From Vibrio sp. UBA2441 (GTDB lineage: Bacteria > Pseudomonadota > Gammaproteobacteria > Enterobacterales > Vibrionaceae): a stretch of 55,398 bases of DNA. The first letter of the stretch is position 1, and every line of letters begins with the position of its first letter. The notes below the pieces were generated by a model that was not told the origin of the DNA, did no database searches, and worked only from the letters and a program-made list of their open reading frames with translations. The stretch is from assembly GCA_002342685.1 (NCBI GenBank), contig DDQN01000023.1, forward strand, positions 6,985 through 62,382, in the 5' to 3' direction. This document shows, piece after piece, positions 34,920 to 44,499 of this stretch. The position numbers and the translations under genes are program-made.

Positions 34920-37406
34920 CTAAGCTTTACCTACCTTAACTGCGCATTTCTTGTAATCAGTCTCTTTTGATAGTGGGTCGGTTGCATCAAGAGTTAACTT
35001 GTTGGTCAACTGACCGGCATCAAAGAATGGCATAAATACCAAGCCTTGTGGCACCTTGTTACGTCCGCGCGTTTCAACGTGGCTGGTTATTTCACCACGA
35101 CGTGAAGCAACTGTAATTGCATCACCGCGACGCAAGCCTCGTTTCTTCGCATCCAATGGGTGCATATAAACAACCGCATCAGGGAAAGCACGATACAACT
35201 CAGGTACACGACGAGTCATGGAACCTGTATGCCAGTGTTCAAGAACACGACCAGTACATAACCACAAGTCATACTCTTCATCTGGTGATTCCGCCGCTGG
35301 CTCATAAGGAAGAGCAAAAATTACCGCTTTCTTATCTTTTTTACCATAAAACGAGAACTCTTCACCTTTATCCACATATGGGTCATAACCTTCAACATAG
35401 CGCCATAAGGTTTCTTTCCCATCAACCACAGGCCAGCGAAGACCACGAGCTTGGTGGTACATATCGAAAGGTGCTAAATCGTGAGCGTGTCCACGACCGA
35501 AGTATGCATATTCTTCAAACAGTCCTTTTTGAACATAGAAACCATACTCTCTGGATTCATCATTCAATTGACCTTCTGCTAATTCATCTACGCTAAACTC
35601 ATTGACATTGCCATTTTCAAATAGCACTTGGAATAGCGTTTTACCCGCTAATTCAGGTTTAGTATCGATAAGCTCTTGAGGCCAAACTTCTTCTACGGTA
35701 AAGCGTTTAGAAAACTCCATTAGCTGCCACAAATCGGACTTCGCTTCTCCTGGTGGAGAAACCTGTTGACGCCAGAACTGAGTTCGACGTTCAGCGTTAC
35801 CATAAGCACCTTCTTTCTCAACCCACATTGCAGTAGGAAGGATTAGGTCAGACGCCATAGCAGTTACTGTTGGGTACGGATCTGACGTGACAATAAAGTT
35901 AGCAGGATCGCGGTAACCCGGATAACGCTCTTCATTAATGTTTGGTCCCGCTTGCATATTGTTATTACACATTACCCAGTAAGCATTTAGCTTACGATCT
36001 TTCAACATGCGATCCTGAAGCACAGCGTGATAACCTGGTTTTGGTGGAATAGTGCCAGCAGGGATCTTCCACTTGGTTTCACACATTTCACGGTGTTTAG
36101 GATTCATTACTACCATGTCAGCTGGTAGACGGTGTGCGAATGTACCTACTTCACGAGCGGTACCACATGCCGAAGGCTGACCTGTTAGAGAAAATGGACC
36201 ACAACCTGGTTTAGAAATCTTACCAGTAAGCAAGTGAATGTTGTAAACAAGGTTATTCGCCCACACACCACGAGTATGCTGGTTAAAGCCCATTGTCCAG
36301 TAAGAGACCACTTTCTTGTCTGGATCTGCATACATTTCAGCCAATTCTTCTAGCTGATCAACTGGAACACCAGATAGTTCAGACGTGTACTTAGCATCAT
36401 ATTTAGAAACAAACTTAGCATAAGCGTCAAACGTCATCGGTTTCGACTTCTTACTGCCAGGGTTCTTCGCCGCTTTTTCTAACTCATGAGTCGGACGTAA
36501 ACCATAACCAATATCAGTTTCACCTTCACGAATGTTAACGTGCTTATCCATAAAGTCTTGGTTCACTTTATTATTCGAAATAATATAGTGAGCAATATAG
36601 TTCAAAATGGCTAAATCAGTTTGCGGAGTAAAGATAATGGGATTATCCGCAAGCTCATAAGAACGGTGTGTATAAGTAGAAAGTACCGCCACACGAACGT
36701 TTTTATCAGACAAACGACGATCAGTCAGGCGAGACCACAAAATCGGGTGCATCTCAGCCATGTTAGAGCCCCAAAGCACAAATGCATCTGCTTTTTCTAG
36801 GTCATCATAACAACCCATAGGTTCATCCATACCAAAAGTACGGGCAAAACCTACTACCGCTGAAGCCATACAGTGACGCGCATTAGGATCGATATTATTA
36901 GAACGGAAACCCGCTTTATATAATTTCGCTGCCGCGTAACCTTCCCAAACAGTCCATTGGCCAGAACCAAACATACCAACGGCTGTTGGGCCTTTTTCTT
37001 TCAGCGTTTTCTTAAATTTGTCCGCCATTACATCGAAAGCTTCATCCCAACTTACAGGAGTGAATTCACCTTCTTTATCGTAAACACCATCGGTTTTACG
37101 AAGTAATGGTTGAGTCAAACGGTCTTTTCCGTACATGATCTTAGGTAAAAAATAACCTTTGATACAGTTTAGACCACGGTTTACCGGCGCATCAGGGTCT
37201 CCCTGAGAAGCCACTACGCGACCGTCTTGTGTACCTACAAGAACACTACAACCCGTACCACAGAAACGGCATGGTGCTTTGTCCCAATGCACTTCATTAT
37301 CTTTTCCAGCAGCTTGAGCAACCGATGTAGGAAGAATAACTCCCGTTACCGATGCCGCAGCTACCGCTGCATTTGCCTTCAAGAAAGTTCGTCTACTGAC
37401 ACTCAT
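34920..37406 (-). CDS. napA: NapA catalytic subunit of periplasmic nitrate reductase
   Basis: 828 residues. The ATG at 37406 gives the twin-arginine signal SRRTFLKANAAVAAASVTG and has TGAGGAAG upstream; an earlier in-frame ATG at 37439 overlaps napD and was not used. The [4Fe-4S] motif CRFCGTGCSVLVG with a fourth Cys in NCIKGYF comes first. The molybdenum-ligand Cys lies in RHCMASAV. The rest binds the bis-MGD cofactor, with SNMAEMHPI and the C-terminal GRNKVPQGLVFMPFFD. It reduces nitrate to nitrite in the periplasm. Immediately downstream of napD, its Tat-signal chaperone. Confidence 0.97.
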   Translation of the reverse strand: MSVSRRTFLKANAAVAAASVTGVILPTSVAQAAGKDNEVHWDKAPCRFCGTGCSVLVGTQDGRVVASQGDPDAPVNRGLNCIKGYFLPKIMYGKDRLTQPLLRKTDGVYDKEGEFTPVSWDEAFDVMADKFKKTLKEKGPTAVGMFGSGQWTVWEGYAAAKLYKAGFRSNNIDPNARHCMASAVVGFARTFGMDEPMGCYDDLEKADAFVLWGSNMAEMHPILWSRLTDRRLSDKNVRVAVLSTYTHRSYELADNPIIFTPQTDLAILNYIAHYIISNNKVNQDFMDKHVNIREGETDIGYGLRPTHELEKAAKNPGSKKSKPMTFDAYAKFVSKYDAKYTSELSGVPVDQLEELAEMYADPDKKVVSYWTMGFNQHTRGVWANNLVYNIHLLTGKISKPGCGPFSLTGQPSACGTAREVGTFAHRLPADMVVMNPKHREMCETKWKIPAGTIPPKPGYHAVLQDRMLKDRKLNAYWVMCNNNMQAGPNINEERYPGYRDPANFIVTSDPYPTVTAMASDLILPTAMWVEKEGAYGNAERRTQFWRQQVSPPGEAKSDLWQLMEFSKRFTVEEVWPQELIDTKPELAGKTLFQVLFENGNVNEFSVDELAEGQLNDESREYGFYVQKGLFEEYAYFGRGHAHDLAPFDMYHQARGLRWPVVDGKETLWRYVEGYDPYVDKGEEFSFYGKKDKKAVIFALPYEPAAESPDEEYDLWLCTGRVLEHWHTGSMTRRVPELYRAFPDAVVYMHPLDAKKRGLRRGDAITVASRRGEITSHVETRGRNKVPQGLVFMPFFDAGQLTNKLTLDATDPLSKETDYKKCAVKVGKA

Positions 37407-37416
37407 TTTTGCTTCC

Positions 37417-37668
37417 TCAGTCAAGCTCAACTTGCTCATCCATTTGATGGAAAACCAGAGTTGCTGCTAGCACCCCTGGCAATTGTTTAATCTCGTCAAA
37501 GCGATCTGATAGGCTGTCTCGGCTATCCCCTTCGATAACCACAACTAACTTACCCACTTCATTGGTTCCTGGAACTTCAGCTCCGGGCATCTTTTCGATT
37601 GCGGCCTTAACCGTTTCGAGTTGGTCAGCTGCAGCGTGAACTGCCAGACTACTAACGTGATAGCTCAT
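37417..37668 (-). CDS. napD: NapD maturation chaperone for NapA
   Basis: 83 residues with no signal peptide; a ferredoxin-like beta-alpha-beta fold typical of NapD/TorD-like Tat-signal binders. Conserved features are YHVSSLAVHAAADQLETVKAAIEKMPGAEV and KLVVVIEGD. NapD binds the Tat signal of NapA and holds back export until cofactor insertion. It overlaps napF by 17 bp and ends 11 bases before the napA start, consistent with coupled synthesis of chaperone and client. AGGAAG lies upstream of the ATG. Confidence 0.92.
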   Translation of the reverse strand: MSYHVSSLAVHAAADQLETVKAAIEKMPGAEVPGTNEVGKLVVVIEGDSRDSLSDRFDEIKQLPGVLAATLVFHQMDEQVELD

Positions 37669-38167
37669 CTTTGCTTCCTGTTTTTTTGATCTTTATTGCG
37701 TGGGAGGGACATGGTTTGACGCATGCGCCACATCCCGTACACTCTTTCTCATTCAAGACAGGCTTGGCGGAGCCGCCTATCTGTAATCGAAAATTGATAG
37801 CTGAATAGTCACACATTTCACCGCATATCCTGCATTCCACACCATTAATAGATAGACAAGTATCATCTATTTCGGCGACTTGCTGCCATGCGGGTTGTTG
37901 TCGAGGAACAAAGAGGGGCTCTGGGCATATATCCGCACACTTTTCGCAGAAGGTGCACTCACCTAAACTGAAATTCACTTCAGGGAAACCCGCTTCGCCT
38001 TTAATAATAATGGCTGTTTCACACGCTTCCATACACTTGCCACACCGGGTACAACCATCAACAAAAGCTTGTTCTTTAACAAGCCATGGCATACGCTGCG
38101 GTGAGTCAGTGCTAATCTGAGCTTTCGGTTTTCTGCTAAACAAACGGCGTCGGGCTAGATCAACCAA
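37652..38167 (-). CDS. napF: NapF cytoplasmic iron-sulfur protein
   Basis: 171 residues with three four-cysteine [4Fe-4S] motifs: CTRCGKCMEACETA, CTFCEKCADICPEP, and the C-terminal CTGCGACVKPCPSHAIKIKKTG, plus CRICGEMCDYSA. N-terminal basic VDLARRRLFSRKP is typical of NapF. It is cytoplasmic and interacts with NapA, perhaps in its activation. The start is TTG at 38167 with GAGGAAA upstream, an uncommon initiation codon. First gene of the operon, divergent from narQ, with FNR and NarP-like sites in the shared region. Confidence 0.9.
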   Translation of the reverse strand: MVDLARRRLFSRKPKAQISTDSPQRMPWLVKEQAFVDGCTRCGKCMEACETAIIIKGEAGFPEVNFSLGECTFCEKCADICPEPLFVPRQQPAWQQVAEIDDTCLSINGVECRICGEMCDYSAINFRLQIGGSAKPVLNEKECTGCGACVKPCPSHAIKIKKTGSKDELSR

Positions 38168-38320
38168 TGTTTTCCTCGGTAACTAAACTTAATAAAAAAA
38201 TATTTAAAAATAATTAAAACTTGTAAGTACCTTTAATAAAATGACTTTTTCGCACTTAATTGGTTATTTTTCTACTTATTGTTAATAACTCTAGTCTAAG
38301 ATTTAGGATAAGCGAATAAA

Positions 38321-38336
38321 TACCCCGAAAGGGCTA
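38321..38336. promoter_or_regulatory. NarP/NarL 7-2-7 site between nap and narQ
   Basis: TACCCCGAAAGGGCTA fits the inverted heptamer pair TACYYMT-N2-AKRRGTA with two mismatches at inner positions. NarP in E. coli activates nap from such a site. It lies about 155 bp upstream of the napF start codon and 72 bp from the narQ start. The sensor-regulator genes are next door. Confidence 0.6.
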
Positions 38337-38350
38337 AATAAAATGAGGCA

Positions 38351-38364
38351 TTGACCTAGATCAA
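38351..38364. promoter_or_regulatory. FNR-type site between nap and narQ
   Basis: TTGACCTAGATCAA matches the FNR consensus TTGAT-N4-ATCAA at nine of ten positions. From the nap side it lies upstream of the NarP-like site, the same order as in E. coli napF. Centre spacing is about 29 bp here against 20 bp in E. coli. Confidence 0.6.
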
Positions 38365-38407
38365 TATTTGAAGTGGTTTTACTTCACACAATAGCGAATC
38401 CTAAATT

Positions 38408-40123
38408 TTGAAATTCACCAACGGAGCACTCTCTTTGCGACGAGCACAAATATCGATAACAAAAACTATCGCCAGAGCAATGATAGGTATTTTACTTTTG
38501 TCGGTGACCACTACCAGCATCACTATTTTTTCTCTATATTCCAATTTAGATGACGCCGAAGCCATCAACATTGCTGGCTCATTAAGAATGCAAAGCTATC
38601 GGCTAGCATTCGACATAGAAACCCAATCACCACATTTTGTTGATCATCTTATAAATTATGAGCGCTCTCTTTATTCGCCTACACTCGGTGGTATTGATAA
38701 ATGGTTTACACCTGAGTCTTTAGTTGACAATTATCACAACCTTCTAGCACGTTGGCGCTCTTTACAGCCGGCACTCCAGTCAGAAGATAAGAAAATTTAC
38801 CTCATAGAAGTTGCCGAGTTTGTAAACCAAATAGATCGATTCGTTTATGAGCTACAAAAATTTTCCCAATTTAAATTGCAACTACTCTCTCTCTCTTACG
38901 GGCTTGGCTTTTCGTTAATTCTTTTAACGGCAATGTATGTAATTTACTTTTCCCAACGCAAAGTCGTTAAGCCTCTAGAACAGCTCATGGTAGCGAGTAA
39001 AGAGGTACAATCAGGCAATTTCGGTTTTAAACTTAGAATAGATAGTCAAAACGAGTTGGGCGTATTGGCAAATGCGTTTAACGGTATGGCTACTGAACTA
39101 GAAAAACACTATCTGGATTTAGAACAAAAAATTGCTGAAAAAACGCATCGTTTAGAACATGCCAAAAACTCTCTGGAAGTACTGTATGGCTGCCAGCAAG
39201 AATTGTCTGCAAGCCAGCTAAGTGAAAAAAATTTCAAGAACATGCTTGAGCTACTACAAGCTACAGAAGGTATAACAGCAGTACGAATGGTAGTTAAAGA
39301 GTCTAACGCTCAATGGGAACTAAAAACGGGTACTCCCTGGCCTCGAGATGATTGGCATTGCGAACCACTGAAAATCGATGACGGTGTTATGGGACAACTT
39401 GAGTGGCAGTATACCCTTCCATGTCCTGATCAAGAATTGATATCTAATGTAGCCAATATTTTATCCAGAGGCATCTATTACAACAATAACCAAAAACAGA
39501 TGCAACAGCTGCTATTAATGGAAGAGAGAGCAACTATTGCACGTGAACTCCACGACTCCATTGCTCAGTCACTCTCTTACTTGAAAATTCAGACAACACT
39601 GCTCAACAGAAGCATTGCTAAAGAAAACATAAAACAAGCGGCCTGCACTGCTAAAGAGATAGATACCCAACTGAGTGCGACATATACGCAGCTCCGCGAG
39701 CTACTGAGCACATTCCGACTCACCATCGGCAAAGCAAATTTGAGTGAAGCATTACAAGAATTACTTAAACCATTAGAAGAACAAACCAAGGCTAATATAA
39801 TATTGGATAATCGGTTAGCCTCTATCTCCCTACGGGCAAACCATCAAGTTCATGTTATACAGTTAATACGAGAAGCAGTTCTAAATGCAATTAAGCATGC
39901 TAATGCGACTGAAATTAAAGTAAACTGTCATGAAGAAGATGGCATGGTAAATATGACCATAGCAGATGACGGTAATGGGTTCTGTACCGATGTGGAAAAA
40001 CTAAACCACTACGGACTGACCATAATGGCAGAGCGTGCTGATCGTTTACAAGGCCAATTGAAAATAGACAGTAAACCAGGAAAAGGCTGTGTTGTTCAGC
40101 TACTTTTCCCATTGCAGATGTAA
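38408..40123 (+). CDS. narQ: nitrate/nitrite sensor histidine kinase NarQ
   Basis: About 571 residues. Two membrane helices (about 20-40 and 160-180) flank a periplasmic four-helix sensor with the P-box NIAGSLRMQSYRLAF, which binds nitrate. A HAMP domain, a GAF-like linker region and the HisKA_3 dimerisation helix follow with phospho-acceptor His382 in ARELHDSIAQSLSYL. The HATPase_c motifs EAVLNAIKHANA and DDGNGF are intact. The whole length aligns with E. coli NarQ. The start is uncertain: TTG at 38408 or TTG at 38435, the latter with GGAG seven bases upstream. narP follows about 50 bp downstream. Confidence 0.93.
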   Translation: MKFTNGALSLRRAQISITKTIARAMIGILLLSVTTTSITIFSLYSNLDDAEAINIAGSLRMQSYRLAFDIETQSPHFVDHLINYERSLYSPTLGGIDKWFTPESLVDNYHNLLARWRSLQPALQSEDKKIYLIEVAEFVNQIDRFVYELQKFSQFKLQLLSLSYGLGFSLILLTAMYVIYFSQRKVVKPLEQLMVASKEVQSGNFGFKLRIDSQNELGVLANAFNGMATELEKHYLDLEQKIAEKTHRLEHAKNSLEVLYGCQQELSASQLSEKNFKNMLELLQATEGITAVRMVVKESNAQWELKTGTPWPRDDWHCEPLKIDDGVMGQLEWQYTLPCPDQELISNVANILSRGIYYNNNQKQMQQLLLMEERATIARELHDSIAQSLSYLKIQTTLLNRSIAKENIKQAACTAKEIDTQLSATYTQLRELLSTFRLTIGKANLSEALQELLKPLEEQTKANIILDNRLASISLRANHQVHVIQLIREAVLNAIKHANATEIKVNCHEEDGMVNMTIADDGNGFCTDVEKLNHYGLTIMAERADRLQGQLKIDSKPGKGCVVQLLFPLQM

Positions 40124-40173
40124 TGCTTTATCTACAGTGAGCATGTAGATTTAGTAGAGAATAGGAAAAACCA

Positions 40174-40803
40174 ATGCCAAACTGGAACGTACTTATTGTT
40201 GATGATCACCCGCTTATGCGCCGTGGTATCAGCCAACTTCTCTCTTTTGAAGAAGAGTTTACCGTAATCGCAGAAGCAAGTAATGGTGCTGATGCCGTGA
40301 CACAGGCCTGTAAAGAAGAACCAGACTTAATCCTGTTAGATCTAAATATGAAAGGAATGTCTGGGTTAGATACGTTGAAGGCACTCAGAGAAGAAGGCGT
40401 AACGTCTACGGTTATAGTCCTGACGGTTTCAGATAGCAGTCAGGATATTCGTTCCATTATTGACGCTGGTGCAGATGGGTACTTACTAAAAGACACTGAA
40501 CCCGATGAGTTAATAACCCTGCTTAAGCAAGGGATGGAAACAGGTTCAGCCTATAGCCAAATAGTATTGGATGTCATGCGGGATCAATCCAAAACTGACG
40601 ATATGTTTAGCTCACTTACAGAGAGAGAAAAAGAGATACTAACTGAAGTCGCTCGTGGTTACAGCAACCGCCATATTGCTGAGAGACTGTTTATTTCTGA
40701 AGCCACTGTAAAAGTACATATTAAAAGTCTACTGAAAAAGCTGCGGGTAAAATCTCGCGTAGCGGCAACTGTACTCTATTTAGAAAGCCAGGGTAAAGCG
40801 TAA
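40174..40803 (+). CDS. narP: response regulator NarP
   Basis: 209 residues. The receiver domain has acidic pocket DD at 10-11, phospho-acceptor Asp56 in LILLDLNMKG, and the conserved Lys in YLLKDTEPDE. A LuxR/FixJ-type helix-turn-helix follows, LTEREKEILTEVARGYSNRHIAERLFISEATVKVHIKSLLKKL. It is activated by NarQ in nitrate or nitrite and should bind the 7-2-7 site upstream of nap. Transcribed with narQ, 50 bp apart. It ends with a terminator that overlaps the stop codon of the opposite gene. Confidence 0.94.
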   Translation: MPNWNVLIVDDHPLMRRGISQLLSFEEEFTVIAEASNGADAVTQACKEEPDLILLDLNMKGMSGLDTLKALREEGVTSTVIVLTVSDSSQDIRSIIDAGADGYLLKDTEPDELITLLKQGMETGSAYSQIVLDVMRDQSKTDDMFSSLTEREKEILTEVARGYSNRHIAERLFISEATVKVHIKSLLKKLRVKSRVAATVLYLESQGKA

Positions 40804-40814
40804 TTTTCGGCATT

Positions 40815-40842
40815 AAAAAACCCAGTAATCTCTGGGTTTTTT
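40815..40842. terminator. terminator shared by narP and the VOC gene
   Basis: AAAAAACCCAG and CTGGGTTTTTT pair over TAATCT. It has Ts on both strands, so it can end both convergent transcripts. It reaches the stop codon of the minus-strand gene (40841-40843). Confidence 0.85.
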
Positions 40843-41230
40843 ATGCTGTTATTTCTAAACGATTACCTTCAGGGTCAAGAATGACGCTTTCATAATACCC
40901 GTCTCCAGTTCTTCTTGGACCATCAATCACTGCATAGCCATCTAACTCAAAACGCTGTGTCATTTGATCAACCTGTTCATCTGATTCCAAAGAAAATGCA
41001 ATGTGTGTCAGTCCTATAGCTTGCAGGTAACTGTCATTCTTGCTCTCTGGAATGGCATTCATTTGCATCAGTTCAAGCCTTGCTCCCTCGGTAAAAGTTA
41101 AAAAATAAGAAGAAAAACCCTTTTTCTGATTCACGTACTTGCCATTACTCTTCGCTGAAAAATATTTCACATAAAAATGCTGCATCTTTTCCAAATCTTT
41201 AGTCCAAATAGCAATATGTTCTAGTTTCAT
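40841..41230 (-). CDS. VOC superfamily (glyoxalase/bleomycin resistance-like) protein
   Basis: About 129 residues of one VOC module pair. MKLEHIAIWTKDLEKMQHFYVKYF, LTHIAFSLESDEQVDQM and the ending YYESVILDPEGNRLEIT fit glyoxalase I-like metalloproteins; the metal ligands would be His in EHIAI, a Glu in the middle (ELMQM) and Glu in LEIT. Enzyme activity is not known; related proteins act as lyases or dioxygenases or bind antibiotics. ATG 41230 has GGGAAAA upstream and matches the family; an earlier start at 41251 was not used. Divergent from the SgrR-type gene. Confidence 0.82.
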   Translation of the reverse strand: MKLEHIAIWTKDLEKMQHFYVKYFSAKSNGKYVNQKKGFSSYFLTFTEGARLELMQMNAIPESKNDSYLQAIGLTHIAFSLESDEQVDQMTQRFELDGYAVIDGPRRTGDGYYESVILDPEGNRLEITA

Positions 41231-41474
41231 ATTTTTTCCCTTATTAATCACGGACTGTTAATAATGTGGCTTGTGAAGGTTCAAAAAGCCAACGGGGGCA
41301 GGCCATTAAAAACACTCCACAAGCGACAAACAAATTATGATTCATTTTAAGGAAGCAAAAAACAGACAATATAATTATAAATATTTCCTTATATATAAAA
41401 AACAAACCATTTTTTGCAGAATCCAGGCCCAATGAGTTAAAATAAGGAAATATTATTATTGAAAGGTTCTTATT

Positions 41475-43265
41475 TTGAGTAATTCAAGACTTTGCCGATA
41501 TTATTCTCGCCTAGCGACTCTGGGAACAAAGAAGGAGTTAACCACGACATTGGCGGAGGTTGCTGAAGTTTTATTTACAACACCACGTCACAGCCGAACT
41601 CTGCTTAAAGAAATGCAGCAGCATAATTGGTTAACCTGGCAGCCTAAAGTCGGTCGGAATCAGCGTTCGACGTTGTCACTGCATTACCAAGAAGAAGAAA
41701 TGCAAAACAAAGTGGCAGAGGTACTAATTTCTGAAGGGAAATATGAGCAAGCTATTGATCTACTCAATGGCGATCAAGATCGATTTAGTTCGCTTTTACA
41801 AAAAACATCAGGGATAAAAAGACGTGAAGGTCAGTTACATATTCAACTAACCTATCAACGTAATTTTTCTTCATTGTTGCCTCATCATCCCCTTAGAAAT
41901 AGTGAACGATTTTTAGTTCGTCAAATATACAGTTGTCTGGTTTCTTGTAACAAACATGGTACGTTAACTCCTCAATTGGCCCATCACTGGGCAACAAACA
42001 GTGATGCCTCCGAATGGCGATTTTACTTGAGGCCAAACCTGAAGTTTCACAATAATGAAGCCATTACGACCAAACAAATCGTTAAGCTATTCACTAGCCT
42101 AAAGAAACTTCCAGAATACCAGATAGAACTTTCACATCTAAAAAACATCCGCAGCAAAGGACACTGCGTTATCTTCGAACTTAAGTCGCCCGACCTTAGT
42201 TTTGCCGGATTGTTGTCAGATTTGCGCTATTCAATTCAACCAGATATTCAAGTTAATACATTACCTAATTTAGTCACTGGAAGTGGATTATTTCGAGTCA
42301 TCGAACATTCAGGTAAGCGACTAAGACTACAAGCATTTGATGATTACTTTGGCTTAAGAGCTCTCACCGATACCGTGACTATATGGAAATTAGAAGAAAA
42401 AATCGTAGAACATGAATACAATGGCACAACACAAATTAAAGCAGTATTAAGCAATCATAATAGTTCTGTCTGCTCACATTACTTATCGATAATTGAAGAA
42501 AATAATTCAGACACAGACCTTTCAGATAAGAAATTACCGCAAGGAAGTGCCCAATTTAGCCGCATTGAAGACGGTTGTCTCTTCTTGCTCTTTAACCTTT
42601 CGAACAAAGACATGATCTTTAGCCAAACTCAGAGGCGATACTTATCTCAATTATTGTCTGGCAATGAGATTCTCAAGCAGTTAGACACGACAGAAAATCA
42701 ATTAGGTGCTATTGCCGCACACAATCTACTTCCGGGATGGAGCAAGATCCACAAGACGTCAACTCAGCCAGTCGAATTGCCTGAAAATATTAATATTGCT
42801 GTTTACGACCACCCAGTTTTATTACATTGCGCTAACGCAATTTCTCAACAACTTTTCAGTCTGGGCATACAGAGTTTTATTCACATTTATAGCTATAGCG
42901 AACTCCATCAAAAAAGTCACCAAAAGCAATTAAGTGAAGAGATTATTCTAAGTAGCGTAAACCTCGACGACAACAGGCCCACCTCTGCTTTTCGCTGGTT
43001 TCTTTCCAACTCAGTACTCAGACAAGGTTTATCGGACAAGGCGGAACACTGGCTCAGCAATGAATTAACGAGAATTAGACAAAATGAACCAATCGAAAAA
43101 TATTTGACCGAATTAGAATCCTTGTCATCAACAATGATCTATGAAAACTGGATTTCACCGCTCTTTCATCATAGACAAACTCTTCAGTTTGAAGGCATCT
43201 TGGAAGACGTTTCTATTACCGATTGGGGTTGGCCTGCCTTCCAGGATGTCTGGGCTGTGGACTAA
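41475..43265 (+). CDS. SgrR-family transcriptional regulator with solute-binding domain
   Basis: About 596 residues from a TTG at 41475 with AAGG upstream. The N-terminal helix-turn-helix (about 1-110: LAEVAEVLFTTPRHSRTLLKEMQQHNWLTWQP) is of the SgrR_N kind. The rest (about 120-590) is an SBP_bac_5 periplasmic-peptide-binding-like domain acting as a sensor in the cytoplasm. In E. coli SgrR activates the small RNA SgrS during glucose-phosphate stress. No SgrS or SgrT-like sequence is seen next to this one, so its target and effector are unknown. It is divergent from the VOC gene. Confidence 0.85.
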   Translation: MSNSRLCRYYSRLATLGTKKELTTTLAEVAEVLFTTPRHSRTLLKEMQQHNWLTWQPKVGRNQRSTLSLHYQEEEMQNKVAEVLISEGKYEQAIDLLNGDQDRFSSLLQKTSGIKRREGQLHIQLTYQRNFSSLLPHHPLRNSERFLVRQIYSCLVSCNKHGTLTPQLAHHWATNSDASEWRFYLRPNLKFHNNEAITTKQIVKLFTSLKKLPEYQIELSHLKNIRSKGHCVIFELKSPDLSFAGLLSDLRYSIQPDIQVNTLPNLVTGSGLFRVIEHSGKRLRLQAFDDYFGLRALTDTVTIWKLEEKIVEHEYNGTTQIKAVLSNHNSSVCSHYLSIIEENNSDTDLSDKKLPQGSAQFSRIEDGCLFLLFNLSNKDMIFSQTQRRYLSQLLSGNEILKQLDTTENQLGAIAAHNLLPGWSKIHKTSTQPVELPENINIAVYDHPVLLHCANAISQQLFSLGIQSFIHIYSYSELHQKSHQKQLSEEIILSSVNLDDNRPTSAFRWFLSNSVLRQGLSDKAEHWLSNELTRIRQNEPIEKYLTELESLSSTMIYENWISPLFHHRQTLQFEGILEDVSITDWGWPAFQDVWAVD

Positions 43266-43350
43266 ACACAAATGAGCTATACATCTCTTTTCAGATAGAT
43301 AGATAGTGAGTAGATTTACTCTTTGTGGAAAAACTTTCATTGGAATCACA

Positions 43351-44301
43351 TCATTCAGAGAGAGGTATTTTTTCACAACGAGATATTATTAAATTTTTCA
43401 GCCACAAATGTGCTAAATCATTATTCCTGTTTTCATGCCAAAACAAGGTATAGGACAGGTGAGGAATATCAAAAGGCAGCGGAACCACTTTTAAACCAAG
43501 CTTAGGAGCAATATGCCTGGCATACAGGCTCGGCACCGTTAATACCAGGTTGGTATGGCAACATAATTCGGCCGCACTATTAAAGTCAGGCACGTAGATA
43601 GCAACGTCCCGCTTTAACTCTTGTTCAGCCAATTTGACGTCCAGCAACCAACGTTCTTTCTTGTAATATTTGGTTACTATATGCCGTTGTGCCATATAAG
43701 TGTCTAATTCCCACTGGCTCTGTAAAACAGGATTATTGGGATTAATGAGACAACAGAGCTCATTGCGAAACAGTTCATATGACACTATTCCTTGTGGCGG
43801 TAATAACGTACGTTCCGCATCTTTAGGGTGCAGGTCTTTGCCTGTAATAGCAAAATCTAACTCCCCTCTGTGAAGGTTCTCGAAGGTAGCGGAATCCCAG
43901 TTACAACTATCAATAGTAATCTTGGGAGCTTGAGCAAGCGCCTCGCCAATAAAGTCAGGAAACATAAGCGGATATATACTTTCTACCACTGCCATGCGAA
44001 AGCATCGGTTGCTTTGTTGTGGCTCAAAATGATTTGGCGCAGTCAGTTTCTCTATATCAAAAAGCAAGTTAACCAAATCTGGCTGAATCTGCTTGGCTCT
44101 TGCCGTAGGTTCCATTCCATATCCAGAGCGTTCAAGCAGTGGATCATCAAATAATTCTCTCAGTCTGGCCAAGCTCTTGCTCATTGCAGACTGACTCAAG
44201 TTCAGATGCTCTGCAGCTTTGCTGACACTGTTATGCTCTAGTAATACGTGTAAGCAAACCAGCAGGTTTAAATCGAGTCTGGCTAATTTTTCTAACGGCA
44301 T
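43351..44301 (-). CDS. LysR-type transcriptional regulator
   Basis: 316 residues. The helix-turn-helix is LDLNLLVCLHVLLEHNSVSKAAEHLNLSQSAMSKSLARLRELFDDPLLER, of the NodD/LeuO-like subgroup, followed by a LysR effector domain with ESIYPLMFPDF and LVLTVPSLYARH. The ATG at 44301 fits the family start. It faces a YdcZ-type transporter gene 200 bp away on plus, and this arrangement suggests it controls that gene. Effector unknown. Confidence 0.88.
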   Translation of the reverse strand: MPLEKLARLDLNLLVCLHVLLEHNSVSKAAEHLNLSQSAMSKSLARLRELFDDPLLERSGYGMEPTARAKQIQPDLVNLLFDIEKLTAPNHFEPQQSNRCFRMAVVESIYPLMFPDFIGEALAQAPKITIDSCNWDSATFENLHRGELDFAITGKDLHPKDAERTLLPPQGIVSYELFRNELCCLINPNNPVLQSQWELDTYMAQRHIVTKYYKKERWLLDVKLAEQELKRDVAIYVPDFNSAAELCCHTNLVLTVPSLYARHIAPKLGLKVVPLPFDIPHLSYTLFWHENRNNDLAHLWLKNLIISRCEKIPLSE

Positions 44302-44499
44302 AAATAATTATAATATTCTCTATGGGAATAGATATGATGAATTTAAACCATTTTCATTCATAAATCGATTGCCTTATTCTTTCAACCAGTCAATAAGCTC
44401 ATTAACTTCGGATAAGAGAACCTACTTAGGTTACTTACCATTGAGTTACTCGTTCCTAATTGAGGTTATATAGATCATTATTATCGTTGGAGATTTGTT

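Noticed and set aside
41244..41432. 62-codon minus-strand frame upstream of the VOC gene
   Set aside because: Overlaps the promoter space between the VOC and SgrR-type genes; no recognisable start signal.
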